DNA of 64,000 bases from Fasciolopsis buskii (lineage: Eukaryota > Platyhelminthes > Trematoda > Plagiorchiida > Fasciolidae). The notes beneath the pieces are model-generated. The model saw only the letters and a list, made by a program, of their open reading frames with translations. It searched no databases and had not been told where the DNA came from. Position 1 is the stretch's first letter, and every line of letters begins with the position of its first letter. Positions 1 through 11,880 of this stretch are shown here, piece after piece. The stretch covers positions 320,065 through 384,064 of the forward strand of contig LUCM01001857.1 in the NCBI GenBank assembly GCA_008360955.1. The letters are read 5' to 3'. The position numbers were made by a program, and so were the translations under genes.

Positions 1-353
1 CTCGTCGACACGTTAGGCACAGGTAGTTGAATTACTCTACTCGAATCCTGAATTTGTGTTTCACTCACGCAGCAGACATCAATCGAAAATGAGTTCACTG
101 TCAGAGCCAAATACGCTTGTTGGCCAACCTGTATTAAAGTGCGCACATTGAACGAACCGAAATTCAAAGGCTGACGAAGTTTGAGAAAATTTGAGCTAAC
201 AGACTGAAAGCCACCTACTACACTACTTGACAATAAACCGTTGGGAGTATCGGGCGTGTTATCAATGGAGATACTATGGGTAGGCAGAAGGGGCAAGCAG
301 ATTGGGTTGGAGACGGAAGAGACAGGTTGAATAAAAGAGAGGGAACTCCTGCT
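1..353 (-). mobile_element. RTE-like LINE, N-terminal endonuclease frame, cut by window edge
   Basis: The minus strand reads without a stop from a TAG at 354-356 to the window edge, about 117 codons. The first ~60 codons are Ser/Pro-rich. They are followed by the start of an apurinic-like (APE) endonuclease domain: FNVRTL near 135-152, then DVCCVSETQIQ near 45-79. The Asn of FNVR and the Glu of SET match the conserved metal-binding positions of non-LTR endonucleases. The domain is expected to nick target DNA for target-primed reverse transcription. No ATG lies in the visible frame, so the true start may be upstream, or the element is 5'-truncated. Unlike every other LINE here, the visible coding part has no frameshift or stop. 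The rest of the element, including the RT, lies outside the window. RTE-like is my family call; another APE-type clade is possible. Confidence 0.72.
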
Positions 354-1011
354 CTACTTGGCGGCTAGAAAAATCACCCGAGTACAAAATGAGTGTATAC
401 GAGTGCGTGGGGCCAACTCAGCGCTTTACTTACGTCTAACCTGAGGCCATCCTGAGGCTTATCGGATAGACGGGGAAGAGAACACCTACAGAATGATACA
501 GAGTAATCGACCTGGTATTATTCTCTAACTCCAAAGACAACAGCCAAAAAGAAACGTTAAACATCACTGAATGAGAGCATGTTCAGTTGTGTCAAAGGCG
601 TAATGACCTATACTAACAGAATTGCTGAAATAATTGAAAAGTAATTGCCAAACCCAATAGATTGCCCACCAAATTGAAAAGCATCCGTAAAAAAATTAGC
701 CCCGTTTCGCGATCTTATTTGTTATGCAGAGCACCAAAAACTTAGTAAAGGCTGATAAACTTCAAGGCTCACACTCACATGACACTGCAAGTCAGAGCGA
801 CAGGTCCTGAAACGCTACAGTTTTGGAAATCTCGAATCGCTCTTTCACGGATATTCTGAGAAACATGTTACGTTCTCCCTGTGGCATAGTACAAATTCTG
901 TTAATGATAATATTAATGGTAGTAATAACAAAAGTAACAATAACGTATATTTTCAGGTTTGAAAGCCGCTGTGCATGGAAAGGTAAAAAAAATGTAAAAA
1001 TATGGTATCAG
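354..1011. other. No gene assigned
   Basis: Short interrupted frames only. The minus strand has a GTAAGT donor-like site near 430 upstream of the RTE frame, but the reading frame does not continue across it. An AT-rich stretch at about 900-956 ends in a pyrimidine-rich TTTTCAG at 949-956 that could serve as a splice acceptor on the plus strand. Confidence 0.4.
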
Positions 1012-1200
1012 GAACTACGAGTGAGCATGTATTGAGTGGGACTTCAGAACCAGCCTCATATATTCTCGGCTTACTAGAGAGACTGTTTGGAAGCAAGATC
1101 GAAGTTAGTCATGCAAAACGCCCTGCACTAAACAGTATTAGTCAAAATCAAACTAGACACAGAATCTGGCAGGATTTCACAGGTTTTTCTGGAACTAGTC
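1012..1200 (+). CDS. Candidate internal exon, unrecognised protein
   Basis: A 189-base segment starts after an AG (GGTATCAG, 1004-1011) and ends at a consensus GTAAGT donor at 1201. One frame is open throughout, about 62 complete codons, with both ends in the same phase, so skipping it would not shift the frame. The peptide includes ASYILGLLERLFGSK and TRHRIWQDFTGF, a mix of hydrophobic and charged residues typical of real protein. The acceptor is A-rich rather than pyrimidine-rich, which weakens the case. A 26-base segment at 957-982 could join in phase, but the implied 29-base intron is implausibly short. I recognise no domain. It could be a chance open frame beside a chance donor. Confidence 0.25.
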
Positions 1201-2648
1201 GTAAGTAGAAAACTGCCAGTAATTTTGTGTTCAAATGCACAAAAGGTAAAATTTGGTCGCAGGACGGCGACTGCCACAGACACTCACATATCATAGAGGC
1301 AGAGGTGGTTGGTAGTCAAGTTTCTTGGCTGTTCCCGAAAGGCCTTAGTTATTTACATTATTGTCTGTTTGAATATTTCACTTTTCCTACCATTGTGGTC
1401 GATGGTCCGTGTTGGGTTGTACTTCGTGCTAATCAATTTGATTCTTAGCGTTTAGCTTCGGAACCACTAGAGCCAAGTATGAACCTGTCCAATCCTAAAT
1501 TTTCAGACTCCGTATTTGTCAGTATTAATATTGCGTTGTCTGTTATCTATTGACTTGCAGTTTGGTAGAACTATCTCAGGGTTGGAGCTTTAGTCGACTC
1601 GTTTGGTAACGGATCACCTGATGATAGTTTTGGTTGCCGGAATCTGGTAAAACTTGCCCGCTGCGTCTATTTTGAGTCATCGTCAGATTGACATAGTAAT
1701 GACAAATGTTGAGATGTGGCCAAAGGCTCTAAAACCAACCAGGAATGTGCAATGGGTAAGAAGGTTAAGCCGTGGTAAACAGAAGCAACCGTACGCAAGA
1801 GTACTGCATAAAAATTTATCCAAACCCAACCGATTGTCATGAGAGATTAACAGGAGAATGGTATATGACACTGATAAGTGGTCGATATGATAATGGAGAC
1901 GAGGGCGAAAGAACCCAATCAGAATTGTTGCAGACCACGAGAAGAATGAAATTCTGAAATTTTAATAAGTTAATATGTATGGATTGTCTATGGAAACAAC
2001 AAGAACTGTGGCTGTAGTCATATAGGTCAATACTACAGTTGGAGACCTAGACTGTGACGTGCAAAAATTACGGAAAACGAGTTTTCTTAGGGAACAAAAA
2101 CAGTTCTCAAGTAAATTTTCTCTGAATGTCCACCAAGCTACGACTTTTGGTATTGGGTTCTGGCCGTTGCGGGCAGTTGCAGTACAAAGGTTGCGCACAT
2201 TCTTCCAGTAGCTATAGTAATCGAGTTGTTTTTGGCCAGTCGTAACTGTCCGTCTGGGTTTCGGTGTCCAAGACAATCAGTGGCAGAGTTTAAGTAGTCC
2301 GTTTGTTTAAAAAGACCCGTAATCGATCGGCCGGCATGTAATTTTGGAGCGCGAGGCGTTAGTCGCAAGATCTTTACGGTATCTGCAATTTTCTGTCATC
2401 ATTTGAGTAGGAAGTAAAATTTCTAACAGGACTGTAATAAAACAAGAACGACAAAACGGTAGCGTGTAATGGGTTCCAGCCGGTGTCAGAGGGGCGAGCA
2501 AAAAGTGAAAAACATGACCGGGAATAGGAACAGCGGCAGCCTGCCTCCTGAGAAGTCATCAAAAGCTTACAACACTTAAAATCAAACATACAGCCGACTA
2601 TCCGGCTGCAGAAGCGATTGTAACGGAGTCATTTATCTATCCACTGGT
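1201..2648. other. No gene assigned
   Basis: Only short frames on both strands. A 69-base open segment ends at a GTAAGA donor near 1755 and has an acceptor-like CATCGTCAG just upstream near 1685; it encodes 23 residues and is too short to call. Two overlapping minus-strand frames at 1962-2368 show no recognisable motif. Confidence 0.35.
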
Positions 2649-2649
2649 G

Positions 2650-2688
<39 letters not shown>

Positions 2689-2705
2689 GTCTGTCTGTCT
2701 GTTTG
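2649..2705 (+). repeat. Tetranucleotide microsatellite (CTAT)n grading into (CTGT)n
   Basis: About ten CTAT units followed by about four CTGT units. A long pyrimidine-rich tail with scattered copies of the same words continues to about 2810. The change of unit within one tract suggests a point mutation that was then spread by slippage. Confidence 0.95.
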
Positions 2706-3479
2706 TCTCTCATTTTGCCTATTTTTGTCTTTCTCCTCCCCTCTATCTACATTCCTATATCATCTGTTTTTATTTTTATTTTTCTGTCTGTCTATCTAAA
2801 TGTATCAATATATTTTTATGTATTCATCTGTCGACCTCTTTGCTTTTAACTAGATTATGTTCTGTTTATCATTCTTCTGCACTCTTTAACTTGCTGTGCT
2901 ACAAATCTATTTCTCCTTCATTTCTCTGTTTTCATGCATGATTATTTGCCGCTTGACGGCCTATTTGCACGGTTGCAATCTGGTAGGGATTATTGCTGTC
3001 TGAAAATCATATTAGTCCCCATTCTGGGTTTGAGTCACGCAGTATTTACGCCAAGTTTTTTCTAACCCCTTTCAGAAGAACCATTCGTTCTGGCTGTTCG
3101 GCAGCTCTTTAATGGGCTCCTGTTGTCAAGACGTCCATTCTGGGGTCGTTGGGTATCAAAAACCGTTCTCTGTTTACAAAAATCTCTTACCCTAATCACA
3201 TATTTAAGTTCACACTTGAATCGTGCCGAATCCTGTTATTGCTGGTTCACTCACGTCAATAGACAGCTTCAAACTCCACCGGTACCACAGAGTTTCAATC
3301 AAGTAGAATGGAGGTGGCATGGCAACATACATAAATTCTTTCTGATTTGGCAAATCTGAAGTTTTTACGTACGTAACTCGCTGTCATCATAAGTTTTCCT
3401 GCCGAAACAATACGATCATAAAGAACTTATATATAGCCAATTCAAGCCCAAAACACGTTAAAATATCTATTCCCTTTTA
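2706..3479. other. Pyrimidine-rich tail and unassigned sequence
   Basis: To about 2930 the plus strand is T/C-rich with scattered TCTG and TCTA words, probably a decayed extension of the microsatellite. From there to 3479 no coding motif was recognised. Confidence 0.4.
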
Positions 3480-3790
3480 GAATTTATCGTGCTACTTACC
3501 GAGGATAGTCTGCATACTATTGTAGGAATTTCCAATCACGAGTCAACCATACCATTGACTGCATTTGATTCGACAGACCTCTGCGTTTCTTCCACCAGAC
3601 GAAACTACATTGTAAAGAGAGTTATGACCAACCACCCTGATTAAATTCCCCCCTAAAATAGGTGCGACTATTTCAACTAGTGATCATTGTCTGCTTCTGC
3701 TAAGGCCCAAGATATACTCTCAGTCAGCCTTCCATTTCTTCAAGCAGATGACGCGGCATCGCGGTATGACCTAATAGCTTAGCTCAGCAA
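3480..3790 (+). mobile_element. LINE endonuclease C-terminal remnants (two pieces)
   Basis: Around 3495-3640 the plus strand encodes LHTIVGISNHE and, about 20 codons on, an Arg/Lys-rich stretch (STRRNYIVKRV). This is how the last catalytic segment of many CR1/L2-type endonucleases reads (V-G-I-S-D-H-E followed by a basic linker), except that the catalytic Asp of SDH is Asn. A second piece near 3670-3720 reads STSDHCLLLLRPKIYS, with SDH intact. These could be two nested fragments or a duplicated end of one domain. Both are short and surrounded by stops, so the assignment rests on the SDH/SNH context alone. Confidence 0.32.
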
Positions 3791-4499
3791 GATCAAGGCT
3801 TGTAAATCAGGGCGTTTACGTAAATAAACGGAGAAGATCCCTAAAACAGCTATAAACAAATATAGCAGGCTATTTATTTTCTTACTTTCGAACGACCGTC
3901 CTTCTCAACTGGAGCTGGGCGTTAGTTATAGAAGTAAAAAAGCATTTGTTTCCAGATTACTTGGCTAAGGGCTGCATACAATTAGTGGATAAACCATCTG
4001 GGAGAATAATGCAGACTAAGATTTCAGAGCGACGTCCTGGACAAGAATAGAATTCTTCTAAACCTACTTATCTCAGGAGCAATCCGGTAACATGGGTCCA
4101 GTGTGATGCATAACAAATGGTTCCATTGTTCTTGTCGGTATGAGGAAGGATAAATGTGAGCTAAACTGTCAATACGACAAGCTAAGCTGGGTTCGTCCAG
4201 CTTGTAAAAAGCTGATACAAACTGCCGTCATAGGAAACACGCAGTTGGGTCAACGAAAAACGTTTAGGGTAGTCAGAAGACAGGTGAAGCGCCCACTTGG
4301 AGAACCCAGATTGCAATAGGGTACAGAAAGGCGCGGAAGGCAAGGATAGCGATTCGCCCTGTAAGACAGATGAGGTTTGGTACCGGAAGCAAAAAAGCGC
4401 CTTCAAGCGCACGCTCTGTTAATCAGATAAGGCCGGAAGTCACCTAACCCTCTGAGTATGCACGCATCGACAGAGATAAAAACAGAAGTTGTCTGAGAA

Positions 4500-6810
4500 T
4501 AGAACAGGGCCAAATGATAAACTGTTCATATTGGGGAATATCAATGTTCCCGGGATTGACTGGGCCTATCAAACAGTCTCGGAAAATACTTTCAGGCATC
4601 ACCTGCTAGAGTTCGTGCACGCAAGAGGGATGGTTCACCATGTTGCTGTGGTAGCTTAATGAAGATCCGGTCAATCGTCATCAGTCCTCGACTTCGTGAT
4701 AGTGAGAACACCGAACGATATAAAGAGCCTTAAGCTGGAAGAACCACTAAACAGGAGCGACCATACAGTGACGGACATGCGACTGACTCTTCGGAGCTTG
4801 GTATCCCTCGACAAATATGGGCGGAACTTCTCAGGGATGGAATAAATGTAGACTGCTAGACTTGGGCCTTCGGACTCAGCGGGAAGCAGAAAGAGGTAGC
4901 AAATACTTGGACTGTCAGTGAGGATCGATTAAGAGCAGTCTGCCAGCAGTAACAGACATAGTTGCGCCATTCCTCAGGATAAAGCAAAATGGGCTAACAC
5001 CATGATGGAAAAGTAGCGTCAGGAAAGCCAGAAAGCGAAAACAAAAGGTCTTTATGAGGCATACGGTTAAATTTGGTTACTGATCTCTCCTGAGGTACAG
5101 AGTGGAGCAAAGGAGGATGTCACGCATTCAGTGATAGTGCAGAAAAGCCTACCAGAAACGTAGCTCTGTGACCACTAAGATCAACCTCATCGCACATCGC
5201 AATTAATTACAGCTTTACGAAAGGCAGTGGGTGGGATAAAGCACCCCCAGGGAATTAGAGCGACCAGTAGCCGGAAAAAAAACGACTGCCTGCTGAAATT
5301 TTATTATAAAGTATGCAAGCAGGGTCAAGAAGAACAGGGGCAAACAATGAGCGACGCTACCCCTGCGGTGGAGATGTTGAGCTAGCAGTCACGGAAGAAG
5401 TGCTGAAGAGACTGAAACAGCTGGGGGGTTCAAAAGAGGCAAGGCCTGTCGAGGTCCGCCCAGCGATGGTAAAGCCGCTAGCAATGATCTTGTTGAAACC
5501 CTTTATCCAGTCCTTCACAGCTGGATAAAGGGCGACATCCCGGATACCAGCTGACGTTAGCAGTCATACCATTGCATAAAGACGGGGACAGACATAACTG
5601 TGGTAGCTACAGACCAGTGAGTCTGACATTCATTGTGCTACAAACCTTTGAAAGGGTCCTGCGCGATAGGACAGTCAATCACCTGAAGGAAAATAAGCTA
5701 ATGACAGTAGACCAACAAGGTTTTTGACACAAACTTTTGTTTTTGACCAACTTGATTAGCTTCCTGAACAAAGCAACTTGTAGAACGGATTGGGGCGAAT
5801 GAGCAAAAGTTTGCTATCTGGGCTTCCAGAGGGTCTTCGATTCCGTGAACCACAGGCTCTTTTATGAGAACTTGAACGCACTCGGAGTGGATGCTAAGGT
5901 GTACAACTGGATATCACAGAGCCCGAAGGGTAGATCTTTCAGGGTTGGAGTGCAGGGGTACCCATCAGACAGGACTGTTGCAAATCGGAGTATCTTAAGG
6001 GTCGGTTTATTGTCACTGATGTTTTTGATGTATGTCAAGGACATAACAGACGGGTTGGTAAATCCGTATCTTGTTTGAAGGTGACAAAGTTATTAGGGGC
6101 AACCAGCAGATAGGTCTGGATAAAGTTTATCGGTGGTCGATAAGATAGGATTTTCCGTCTAATCCAAATGATTGCCAGTGGGTCATGGAAGAAGAAGTTA
6201 GCCCCTCATCCCCTTCCCATCCCCGTCATTTGGGTCCACCCGGGCATCAGGCCACGATAAAACAAACCCAGCAAACAAGTAACCTCGGGGTGTTAGTGAG
6301 TGCCAACTTCAAACCTAGTCTGCACAGTAAGAAAGCGGTCTGTAAGAGGACTGTAGGATCTAGAAAGCCCAGGGTTCTTTCTCCGCTGTTCAACGCGTTT
6401 TTAAGACCGTAATTAGAATTTTGTGTCCGGGCATGGAGACCGCATTTATTAAGAGATACCACAATACTGGAACATATTCAGCGTTTTTTACACGTTGGTT
6501 TGCATAGCTCAGTCACATGGGATATAATCACTCGGGTTGTATTCCCTTGGAAAACTTATGAAAAGAGGCGACTTAGCACAACCCTTTAAGATCGTTAAGG
6601 GCCTGGTCGAGGTACCGGGATCACGATGGAACTCTATTCCAGATGAGGGGGAATGAAGCAACGGGAAGACGATTATGAGAGAGGGTTGAAAAGCAAATCA
6701 TTTACCGTACTAATGGTAAATGATTGAAACAGAGTATCATAGGAAATAGCCGAAGTGGGATCAATGCGTGAATTCACAGGAGGGCTAGACAATGCATGGA
6801 TGTTTGTGTT
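4500..6810 (+). mobile_element. CR1/L2-like LINE, degenerate endonuclease plus reverse transcriptase
   Basis: A decayed plus-strand copy is readable across several frames. At 4530-4800 is the end of an APE endonuclease: LGNINVPGIDW (family form GDFN-PGIDW), SSVLDFVIVRTP and RSDHTV. RT motifs follow from about 5380: VLKRLKQLG, an SYRPVSL-type motif near 5605, VNHRLFYENLNALGVDA at 5844-5895, and VYNWISQSPKGRSFRVGVQG. The active site, normally FADD, reads F-E-G-D at 6074-6085. Beyond it are VYRWS, CQWVMEEE (near 6175), LGVLVSANFKPSLH, LEFCVRAWRPHLLRDT (near 6412-6460) and a C-terminal EFTGGLDNAWM ending near 6803, matching the usual terminal motif. Many frameshifts and stops plus the altered active site make it non-functional. 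The 5' end is uncertain; 3950-4500 may belong to it. Confidence 0.85.
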
Positions 6811-7499
6811 TGAAGAAGATAGTGTGTGAGTTGCGGAGTTCAGAAGGATGATCCAGAGGAATGTAATTTTCCCTCTTAAAGATGATAGAAAAGACAGCTG
6901 GAACTGTATGCAAGATTCCCAATATCACCCCAGAACCTGAAATTTGTTTCCACCATTTTATTGTTGACCCCCCCGTCTGAGCCAGGGACCATTCAGTGCA
7001 ACATTCTGAATTATTAGACACCTTACCGTGAATTCCTGGGATTTAAGTGAAAATGGGAATTGGAAATCAAGTCCAAATTCATCTCCGTAATTCTTCTCAC
7101 AGCAACTTTATTCTTCTTCAGAAATCCCCTTCACACGCATCTGGTTGTTTTTCTTTTGAACCTTGATTAAGCAGTAATGTCAGGCTTTTCACAGAGACGG
7201 CCAATCCGATCACTGATGTATGCTGTCCTCTAAAAACATAATTGGTCTCAAATGGTTTTATCTCGTTTTTGCTACTGAAATCTATGCGGAGAAGAAAGGA
7301 ATACTTTTACAAATCCCATAATAACTCGCCCTCATTAAGGCTGAAATCAAACGCATCGACACTACATTCGCCAACCAACTCCTGAGTGGCAACAACAACC
7401 GATTCCTACGGTAAGGCTTTCGACTGTTGTGTGGGAGGAAAAGAAGCGTGTGTTTTGCGAATGTCGACAGAATCAATCATGCTTTCATCCATCCTTCCA
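6811..7499. other. No gene assigned
   Basis: No recognisable motif on either strand. At 7320-7380 a plus-strand stretch reads like the connector upstream of an RT and could be the 5' remnant of the next LINE. Confidence 0.35.
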
Positions 7500-8545
7500 T
7501 TTATGTCCCAGTCATATTTGGACAGGGTGATGATGTGACAGTTACAAGTTTTTCTAGAGCAGAGGTGCTCGATCTTCTCTAAACCACTAAAATTACTACA
7601 TGGGTTGGTCTTGACAGTCTGTCCTCAGCTCTTTTAAGGCATTGTGCTGTGGCTCTAATGGATGCATTCACTTCTCTGATTAAATTCTTCTATCCCTGAC
7701 TGCTGAAGACCTATCATTATTGTCCCCATCCTAAAATCTAGCAGTACTACTGCTTTACCTAAATGCTTTCGTTTCATGGCCTTAAAGTTTTCTGGCGTTA
7801 AACTGACGGAGCGTTCTATACTTAAGTATCTGCGCTCTTATATTTATCCTCCTGAGTACCCTCTTCAGTTTGCCTATAAATCTAACAGATCCACTTTGGA
7901 CGCTGTTGCCTCCCATATTCACTACATTTGAAATCTGTACTTTGCATATTCCTAGACCCTTCGTCGACATTCGACTCGGTCACACAGTCTCTTCTACTTC
8001 ACAAATTGAAAGCATTTGGTTGCCCCAGGAATTTATTTGCACAGCCGTCGGATTAATTTACTAACCAAAATCAGTGCGCATGAATGGACGGTAAAACTTC
8101 AAAACCGTTGATTAACAACTCCGGAGTGATTCAGGGTGCTATTCTTTCAGCTTTTCTCTTCTCTACTTACATCAGCAACTTATCAACTAGCACAACCTGT
8201 TATCTGTTTAAGTATGCTGATGATATTGCCCTCTCTCAAGCCGTTTCGAACAACGATGATTCTCAAAGTTTTTCAAGCAACCTATCTTCTGTTTATGATT
8301 TCTCTGCACGATCTGGTTTGAATCTCAACACATCTAAATGTTTCGAATGTCTGTTCTCTCTCCCTCGGTCGGTCTACCAATTCGAAACGTCTTCCATCAA
8401 GTCAGAAACTCTTACCAAGATTGATTCTGTGAAATATCTGGGAGTTACTACCGACAAAAATCGGAAGTAGACTACTCACATTTCCACCTGTGTAAAGAAT
8501 CTTCGACGATTATCATCTCAAATCAGGAATCTGCGCGCATAAGGT
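7500..8545 (+). mobile_element. CR1/L2-like LINE reverse transcriptase with intact YADD
   Basis: Upstream RT motifs are readable from about 7528 (VTSFSRAEVLDLL, the usual conserved helix), then IIIVPILKSSSTTALPKCFR at 7693-7755, LTERSILKYLRS and QFAYKSNRSTLDAVASH near 7867-7920 (QFAY-RSNRST is a well-known family motif). After a frameshifted stretch, a 128-codon frame (8084-8470) covers the palm: NSGVIQGAILSAFLFS, YLFKYADDIAL with YADD at 8213-8224, and LNTSKCFECLFS. The thumb motif DSVKYLGVTTDKN follows, then after a stop THISTCVKNLRRLS. Similarity ends abruptly at about 8545. Motif A and the aromatic-Asp region near 7950 are frameshifted, so the copy is dead although its YADD survives. Its motifs differ from those of the 4.5-6.8 kb copy, so it is a different LINE family. 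Confidence 0.85.
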
Positions 8546-11439
8546 CGCATGAAGGGTGAGGACGCCTGGTCAACAGCATCCATATGCGGGACGAAATAAC
8601 TACCAACAGAGAGTTTGGCTGCTTACTAAATATAAGTAGCGAAAGATTTCAGTCAACTCTGAAATGATCCATCACGTGACTTCAGTAATAAAACCCCACA
8701 TTTTGCGTTGGCACCCGCTTGTTCACAAATGCATGGCACATATATTTTTGCATGTTTTAATGCTTTAGAGCTCAATAGAGGCGAAAACAGTAATTATCAA
8801 TCAATCATGACTGAGTTATCCAGTGGTAAGCTGCAGTTCTGTTCACAAAATCTGTGAACTTCGCCTGATTTTAGTTGAGCACAGTACTGTCGTCGCCGAC
8901 AAACGGTACCTTCGAAATAATCAAAACCCCGTGCAGTCGTGTAATCCCTAAGTGAAACCGAAAAGATACGGTGACTTGTCCTTATTTAACCGGGGCACCT
9001 TTAAAGTGTGTGTTGGCTTTCAATCATAGACATAGTCATGTGACATTTTGCCAGACACCGGTGTTACAATGGAAGTGATTCGTTGGAATCCAGGACTGGG
9101 CATATTGCTGCGTTAAATACTCTGTTTTTTTTTCTTCTTTTCGGAGGACCATGTCAAAATAGGCTTATCCTCTATAGGTTGTGCAGATTGTGCATCATTC
9201 CGCATATTAAATTGCAAATGGGCAGACAGTCGGTCGGTACAGTAAGGACCTAAAAGTTGTCTCGAGCACGACGCGTCAGGTTTTCAACCAATGGGAACGG
9301 AATCTCAGTAAGCAGATTAAGTGGCAGTTACTAATAGTTGTGACAGACTTACGAAATAAGTTTAATATTTTTACTTTATATTTGTAATCATCTTTCCTGT
9401 TTCCCATTCAGAATTTAACGGGGCCGGATCAGTGACACAAGACTATACAACAAAGGGCGAGAGAGAACTTGAACCTCATTTGTTTTTGATATTTTGTGGT
9501 TACCCCTGGGATTCCTTGTTTCCAGCAAGTAATAACACCTTTTCCCAGTTAGTATTGCTGCACTGATATTTGTTATCTTGCTGATTGTGAGTTGACCAAA
9601 CAGATCATTGGAAGTTGCACAGGCCAAACACTAAAGGAAATGTTTCGGTATCCTATAACAACTCTTAGCTCGACGTTAAGGAGCTCTGAAAAAAATTCAC
9701 ATATGCTTCCTCGTTGATAGAACTCTTCAGCAGTGCTTACCATCGCTGCCACCTTGCGAAAGGTACGTGGGGTGACAGTTTTGAGTCGACCGTCTCAACC
9801 ACCAAACTATTCCGACAAACTACCAGCAGTTTACCGAATTTTACCACATATTATAGAACGTATGTCATTGGTTTTGTGCAAACGAAGACCACTGACACAT
9901 AGTAATCAACTCCTACCATGGTAGACTTTTTGTAGACTGCCCAAGTTTCTCCATGGTAGCATGCGCACTGATCCCGCAAGGTGATTTATTTCGTGTAACT
10001 CCTCCCCTTCCTATCACAGTGATCAAATCACTGAGTCATTTGTTTTAATTCTCGCCTTCCCGCCGTTTAATTGGCTGAATAAACTATAGGGATAATAAAT
10101 TCTTTATGGTTTGTGACAGGTACTTGTTTCCTTTCGGCCTTGCCAAAAATTCCATCTGCTGGTATCCGCAGGTATCCAAATGAATCCTGGAGTGCCAATC
10201 AGAAAAACATTCTCCTTATTATGATGAATAAGTACAAATAGTACTTTGTTTTTTCTAAGAGAAATGGTTTTTCTTCGCAGATAAATCTTTCTTCGCAAAA
10301 AAACAAGGATAAAATATTTCTGGAATGCATGGTGACATGAGCTGATTTTCTCAATCATATTACCTATATAAAATAAGGTTTCTGTCTGACTGTAGAAAGG
10401 ATATTGATCACACGGTCAAAACGCTGACTGACTTCTAGAAGTGGTTTCGCACAAAACCTCACCAGAGTAGATGAAGAAGTCAGCGAGTATTTTATGTACC
10501 CTTGAACCAGTTGTTGACTTTTCCATGATTGGTTTGAGCGGCTATTCTTCATGGAGTTCACTTTCGGTGGACAGACATCAAACAACAAAGTGGTACAAAT
10601 TCTGGCCAAATAGAGCAGAAGCAATTTGAATTGACAACTGGCGTGTCAGGCCACAGTGCCTGTCATCAAAACACTCCTTAGCTTATTGTGATAGTTGAGG
10701 ATAAATGGAGTTACAAGTCACTAACAGGAATGCGTAAGATTTAACATTGGTTTGTGATGAGATTTGTATTCAAAAACGTGTGACAATCGTCTTTTGTTGT
10801 ACTGTTCTACTTTCACATACATAAAGTATTCATTACAAGAAAAAACGTCTTACCGTCCATGATGAAATAACAACAACAATAAAAAGAAAATATCCCGAAT
10901 TACTAAGACATAAATCAGGAAAAGTTGACACGTGGAGTGGCGATTACCCGATTTCTATTCACCACAACACAATCCAGGTGGGACACTTGAGAGTTTTGTA
11001 CTGATTAAGTCATGGTCGGCTAACGAATACGGAAGATGTACCATGTCCTGGAAAGGAAGCAGCCTTCTGACAGAAAATCACGACGAAAGTGAGAGGGATA
11101 ACCGAAGCCCTCTAACACAAATTTCCCGTATTTTGGTTTCGGTTTTAGGAAATGTTGTCGACCGGTTCAACAAGCGGAATTGAAGGAGTACGATCAATCA
11201 AGACCATACCTTAGCAGAACAAGTCGGCAAAAATACACTGAATGTGCTTAGAAGAGTTAGTGGACACTAATCTATACTGAAATCATTCAATATTTTGGGG
11301 GTTTGAAAGTGAATTGCAGAGAATGTCATCCGTTGACGCGGGACAGCATGTAATTACATCAACCGTATATCAAATCAAGGGTCCAAGATGAACAAGGGGG
11401 TTTGTGGAATAAATAGAAGTAGGGGAAGAAGAACAGATT
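8546..11439. other. No gene assigned
   Basis: Nearly 3 kb with no frame that resembles a known family. A word, CCATGGTAGA/CCATGGTAGC, occurs twice at about 9917 and 9952. Minus-strand frames of 84-86 codons at 10104-10624 and a plus-strand frame of 83 codons at 10932-11183 have no motif and lie within chance expectation. Confidence 0.35.
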
Positions 11440-11880
11440 CGTGAAGAACATCAAAGCCACCTGGCATGGAATTTGACAATTCCCTCAAAATTTCCTGTTC
11501 CTGATCCATTCACAGAGCAGCCGGGAAGTCAAGGTAACAAATGAAACGGACGCCGGACATGGCAAAATCCTCGAAGTAAAAGTGATCACTGAATGGGATT
11601 CAACGCAGAAAATCACCGGAGAAGTATATCTTCTGATGAATTCTGTGGGATTATTCAATTAACGCCAAACAGAAAGAACTGCGTAGAATACTGCAGCAAG
11701 AGTGCTTCTGTATCAGGTTTGCAGGCCACCTGGAAGTGATCCGATAAGGTCAGCGAAAACTTTAAGTGATAGTCCCGGTGAATTACAAAAATATCAATTT
11801 AAAGGCAATAGGACGGAATCGATTTGAATAGAAAATAATCTCAAAGGGTTGTTCATCATAGGGGTCGACTTCAAATAAAA
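11440..11880 (+). mobile_element. Probable LINE endonuclease fragment
   Basis: From a CAG at 11513-11515 one plus-strand frame is open for 48 codons to a TAA at 11660-11662, with the protein-like segment EVKVTNETDAGHGKILEVKV. APE endonucleases of CR1/L2-type LINEs have a comparable piece (GE-L-EV-V) just before the YRPP motif. About 60 bases past the stop, another frame reads CRPPGSDPIRSAKTL, matching the hallmark YRPPGSDP segment, and near 11845 the sequence reads LFIIGVDFK (family: LLIGDFN). Order and spacing support one decayed plus-strand copy with frameshifts. The first segment also has a textbook splice acceptor upstream (TGATCCATTCACAG), so a host exon is the alternative for 11516-11662. 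Confidence 0.42.

Noticed and set aside
4182..4412. 76-codon minus-strand frame
   Set aside because: It lies antisense to the likely 5' part of the plus-strand CR1/L2-like LINE and has no motif.
9917..9965. CCATGGTAG word repeated twice as a regulatory motif
   Set aside because: Two copies of a nine-base word are expected occasionally by chance and nothing else marks the site.
11516..11662. Host-gene exon with textbook acceptor
   Set aside because: The peptide pattern and the YRPPGSDP-like and GDFN-like motifs just downstream fit a LINE endonuclease better.
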